23,730 nucleotides of DNA, from assembly GCA_017394765.1 (NCBI GenBank), contig JAFPXF010000053.1, positions 1-23,730 on the forward strand, written 5' to 3'. The first letter of the stretch is position 1, and the number at the start of each line of letters is the position of its first letter. The DNA comes from Bacteroidales bacterium. Its GTDB lineage: Bacteria; Bacteroidota; Bacteroidia; Bacteroidales; WCHB1-69. The translations under genes were made by a program, and so were the position numbers. The notes beneath the pieces were generated by a model. That model was not told the origin of the DNA. It saw nothing but the letters and a program-made list of their open reading frames with translations, and did no database searches. Shown piece after piece: positions 21,499 to 23,730 of the stretch.

Positions 21499-22332
21499 TT
21501 ATTTATTTGTTTTTTCTTCGTCGATAAATGCGAATGCCTCCTCGGCGACGCGTTTGGGGCAGTCGAGCTCCATCAGGTGACGCTCGCCGGGGATGATCTT
21601 GAACTTGCAGCCGCGGGCCACATCCTTGATGTACATGTTGCTGTCGTAGTGGTCGTGGAAGACTATGTCTTCGCTGCCGAAGAGGAAATACACCGGCACA
21701 TCCAGTTTGCGCATATCCGCCTCGCATTCCTCCAGGCTGTCCCACAGCAGCTGCGGCGACGAGGCGTATGTGCCAGCCGATGCATCCAGTTCCTTGGCGG
21801 CCTTCCCCAGACTCGCCAGCTCCAGCATCTTCTTGAAAACTCCGCTTTTCTTGCGCATCGCCTTCGACATCAAAGCCGGCGCACCTTTTTTCTCCAGCGT
21901 GTCGAACCACTCGTTGGCCGTCTGGGGTTTCAGGTGCGGAGCCATATAGAAGGAGCAGAAGTCAATGAGCATCTCGGGGTGATGACGCACCATCCACCAG
22001 CCGGGCACCACTCCGTGGCATTTGCCTAAATAGTGGAACTTCTTGATGCCCAATGCTCGAACGAGACCATACAGGTCCTCGCCCCAGGTGTTGCCCCAAT
22101 GGGTGCCGCCTTCGGCATCGCGGCAGGGACTCTCACCGTTGATCTCCATCACGAAACCATACACGTGGTAGCGCTCGGCCAGATACTCCACCACTGGCAT
22201 AAAAGTATGGAAATAGAAGGCACCCGTGACGAGTATCTCCTTGTTCTGTTCTCCGCGTTCGCAGTACACTACTTCACGCCCATTGGGTAGCATCACCGAT
22301 TTGGCTTCTCCTTTTATTTTCCTGTTTTTCAT
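21499..22332 (-). CDS. Alpha/beta hydrolase with Cys nucleophile
   Basis: The 277-aa cytosolic hydrolase shows the usual fold (EILVTGAFYFHTFMPVVEYLAERYHVYGFVMEINGESPC). The elbow YLGKCHGVVPG has Cys (C105) in place of the usual Ser, PVYFLFGSEDIVF has the acid, and PGERHLMELD has the His. Substrate unknown; Cys suggests thioester or lactone chemistry or a divergent activity. It is the first gene of the two-gene minus operon, with the promoter at 22371-22378 and the cassette B operator upstream. Confidence 0.87.
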   Translation of the reverse strand: MKNRKIKGEAKSVMLPNGREVVYCERGEQNKEILVTGAFYFHTFMPVVEYLAERYHVYGFVMEINGESPCRDAEGGTHWGNTWGEDLYGLVRALGIKKFHYLGKCHGVVPGWWMVRHHPEMLIDFCSFYMAPHLKPQTANEWFDTLEKKGAPALMSKAMRKKSGVFKKMLELASLGKAAKELDASAGTYASSPQLLWDSLEECEADMRKLDVPVYFLFGSEDIVFHDHYDSNMYIKDVARGCKFKIIPGERHLMELDCPKRVAEEAFAFIDEEKTNK

Positions 22333-22370
22333 TGTTCTATCATTTTATTGTTTGCAGTAATTTGATGATG

Positions 22371-22378
22371 CAAAATTA
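22371..22378 (-). promoter_or_regulatory. -7 promoter motif of the hydrolase operon
   Basis: The minus strand reads TAATTTTG, an exact TAnnTTTG, 38 nt before the ATG at 22332. It lies 42 nt from the 16-bp box at 22421. Confidence 0.65.
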
Positions 22379-22398
22379 CTACCGCTTTCACATCTGGC

Positions 22399-22436
22399 AA
22401 AGAGCAATGCGTGGGGATGATTGAGCAATTTGTACG
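22399..22436 (-). promoter_or_regulatory. Cassette B operator: two direct repeats 21 bp apart
   Basis: On the + strand, AAAGAGCAA (22399-22407) and ATTGAGCAA (22420-22428) start 21 bp apart, with the 16-bp box extending to 22436. The arrangement and distance to the hydrolase -7 motif equal those of cassette A. It is the likely binding site of the adjacent AraC. Confidence 0.68.
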
Positions 22437-22484
22437 ATTCAATCTTTTTACGTAATATTGCCGTCTGAAAAAAGTGTCTGGGAA

Positions 22485-23237
22485 ATGGAACAGAATATCG
22501 GTTTTTCTCTTTGCGTAGAAGGACATTCCGAGGTGTTGGCAGGCGGCAGGGTTTACCACATCGAACCTGGCACCCTGCTGCTGAAGATACCAGTGTTCAG
22601 CTATGTCGAGCTGTCGCGGAGCAATGACTATGAGGAGTGCGGCACGCAGGTCGAGGTGGAGCAGATGCAGCCGTTGTTGGCACAATACACCTCGCAGTTC
22701 GTGGCCGAAAACGGCCAGTTCTCGCTTGCCATCGGGCTTGACGAGGAGCAATGCACCCATTTTGTTCAAGCCATTGGGAGCGTTACCCCCATTGGCGAGG
22801 TGCCCGGGCATCTGCGTCCGTTGGCGGAGACCATCGCCTTGCGTCAGCGGCAGAACCTTGTGATGGAGGCGGTGCTGATTCTCCTTCAGCAGCCGGGCAA
22901 CCAATGGCAACCGGGCAGGCAGGAGAAGCTGTTCGTGGATTTTATGCTGGCGCTGGCGCAGAACTATGTCCAGCACCGCGATGTGGCGTGGTATGCCGAA
23001 AGAGCACACCTTACCCAACGTCATTTTTCCTATAGCATCCGCAGCCATTCCGGCCACACGCCAATGGAGTGGATCATCATCATCACCATCGCCCATGCCA
23101 AGCGTCTCCTATCGCAACCTGACATACAGGTCAAGGAGGTGGCCGACCAGTTGGGCTTCCCCGAACAGTTCACCTTCCGAAAGTATTTCAAACAACACAC
23201 AGGAATATCGCCAAAAGAGTTTAGGGAAAGGAATTAA
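22485..23237 (+). CDS. AraC family regulator 3 (cassette B)
   Basis: The 250-aa product begins MEQNIGFSLCVEGHSEVLAGG, with a cupin-like sensor domain and a C-terminal AraC domain (HFSYSIRSHSGHTPMEWIIII and VKEVADQLGFPEQFTFRKYF, ending SPKEFRERN). It is a clear paralogue of the regulator at 19146, most alike in the DNA-binding half and divergent in the sensor half. The start is ATG 22485; the longer frame begins with TTG. A near-consensus -7 motif TAATATTG (22453-22460) gives a 24-nt leader. Confidence 0.88.
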   Translation: MEQNIGFSLCVEGHSEVLAGGRVYHIEPGTLLLKIPVFSYVELSRSNDYEECGTQVEVEQMQPLLAQYTSQFVAENGQFSLAIGLDEEQCTHFVQAIGSVTPIGEVPGHLRPLAETIALRQRQNLVMEAVLILLQQPGNQWQPGRQEKLFVDFMLALAQNYVQHRDVAWYAERAHLTQRHFSYSIRSHSGHTPMEWIIIITIAHAKRLLSQPDIQVKEVADQLGFPEQFTFRKYFKQHTGISPKEFRERN

Positions 23238-23243
23238 TTAATC

Positions 23244-23280
23244 CGCAACTCGGACGAAGGCTTGGGGGGCGGATTTTTCT
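23244..23280 (+). terminator. Hairpin element copy 9, decayed
   Basis: CCGCAAC (23244-23250), TCGGAC, GAAG and GCTTGG match the family, but the right arm is GGGGCGG instead of GTTGCGG, losing two outer pairs. ATTTTTC follows. It lies just after AraC gene 3. Confidence 0.7.
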
Positions 23281-23730
23281 ATGGGGCGGTGGTCGGGGGT
23301 GACGGTGGCACGGCCTGTGCGTTGGGAAAAACCGATTGGGGGAAAAGCGCCTGCGGCCAAATCACGCGGGAGTTTCAGCAGAACGATAAACACTGCGCCC
23401 AAGAACTACGACTGCGATGAGAACGACTGCGCCCCGTCGCGCCAGGGAGCCCGACCCAGCCGACAGGACGCGCGGACAGAGGTACGAAGGAGCGCGGGCG
23501 GCTGTGCCTTTGCGGCGGCGCGTCCCGAAGAGGCAGGCACCAGCGGAAGCCTTGCGGGAAGAGGTGGCAACGATGAGGGCGCGAAACACGATGCGCTTTA
23601 GCGCTCCGACAAGGGAACCGCCGGGCGGGCGACCCAGCAGGGGCGCAAAACTAAAGGGGCGCGGCTGCACCCGACAAAAAGATGCGGCGGTACGACGCCC
23701 CGCTTAGGGGGTACGGGGGCGGCCAAGAAA
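23281..23730. other. GC-rich region without a convincing gene
   Basis: About 450 nt, visibly richer in G and C than the rest of the window. Open frames here (23281-23601 +, 23362-23670 -, 23417-23707 +) overlap one another, are rich in Arg/Gly/Ala/Pro as expected of GC-rich noise, and match no family I know. It could hold a structured RNA or be foreign or decaying sequence. I looked for RNase P RNA, tmRNA and tRNA signatures and saw none. Confidence 0.5.
23646..23653 (-). promoter_or_regulatory. Consensus promoter pointing left into GC-rich region
   Basis: The minus strand reads TAGTTTTG, matching TAnnTTTG, preceded 21 nt upstream by TTTTTG. Both core elements of the Bacteroidetes promoter are thus present. 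No good coding start follows, so it may drive a noncoding RNA. Confidence 0.45.

Noticed and set aside
22329..23096. 255-codon minus frame opposite AraC gene 3
   Set aside because: It is a shadow of the AraC gene and would cross the operator and hydrolase promoter.
1678..23280. The repeated hairpins as a CRISPR array or insertion-sequence ends
   Set aside because: Copies are kilobases apart, lie at gene ends without uniform spacers, have no transposase between them, and are hairpins followed by T tracts.
23281..23730. RNase P RNA, tmRNA or rRNA fragment as explanation of the GC-rich tract
   Set aside because: None of the conserved core sequences of these RNAs could be found on either strand.

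Overview
The window looks like a chromosomal segment of a Bacteroidales bacterium, probably Prevotella-like. The evidence is the promoter grammar: many genes are preceded by the Bacteroidetes sigma-factor -7 motif TAnnTTTG, almost no start has a Shine-Dalgarno sequence, and gene families such as DUF6266, the HXXEE membrane protein and short-leader AraC regulators are typical of the group. No tRNA, rRNA, CRISPR array or transposase was seen.

Layout. (1) 1-1434: a phage-like edge with a truncated DUF6266 gene (minus), then a divergent thermonuclease-like lipoprotein and an M15 endolysin. The endolysin carries the only strong Shine-Dalgarno in the window. (2) 1712-3231 (minus): a Crp/Fnr regulator and a 4Fe-4S protein. 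The Fe-S gene is broken by one apparent base deletion and has a perfect palindromic Crp/Fnr-type operator upstream. (3) 3343-11991: an AraC regulator followed by a long + operon: aldo/keto reductase, acetyltransferase, SDR, flavodoxin lipoprotein, flavin-reductase-like lipoprotein, exported alpha/beta hydrolase, CMD-cupin lipoprotein, DUF362 lipoprotein and EamA transporter. It looks like a redox or detoxification system placed largely outside the cytoplasm. (4) 12046-13311: iron-sulfur flavoprotein plus AlkZ-related protein. (5) 13437-14096 (minus): NAD(P)-binding oxidoreductase, divergent from an HxlR regulator. The HxlR gene heads an operon of PNPOx-like flavoprotein, class M sirtuin (SirTM) and zinc-type macrodomain (14300-16738), an ADP-ribosylation writer/eraser pair. 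(6) 16819-18270: M1/M61-like metallopeptidase lipoprotein. (7) 18339-23237: two matching regulatory cassettes, each an AraC gene divergent from a minus-strand target. One target is an HXXEE membrane protein; the other is an alpha/beta hydrolase plus CrtC/AttH-like protein operon. The two intergenic regions share the same pair of 21-bp-spaced direct repeats at the same distance from the target promoter. (8) 23281-23730: GC-rich sequence without a convincing gene but with a consensus promoter pointing leftward.

The most distinctive genome-scale signal is a family of about nine related hairpin elements between genes. They have an outer stem CCGCAAC/GTTGCGG, an inner stem TCGGGC/GCTTGG, a GAAG loop and a T tract. 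Base changes between copies keep RNA pairing on the + strand. Most lie at 3' ends as terminators, and three run directly into a -7 promoter motif. The best candidates for new biology are the SirTM-macrodomain operon with unusual partners, the paired AraC cassettes, the hairpin family, and the lipoprotein redox operon in which four enzymes each have an internal Met where the catalytic domain begins.
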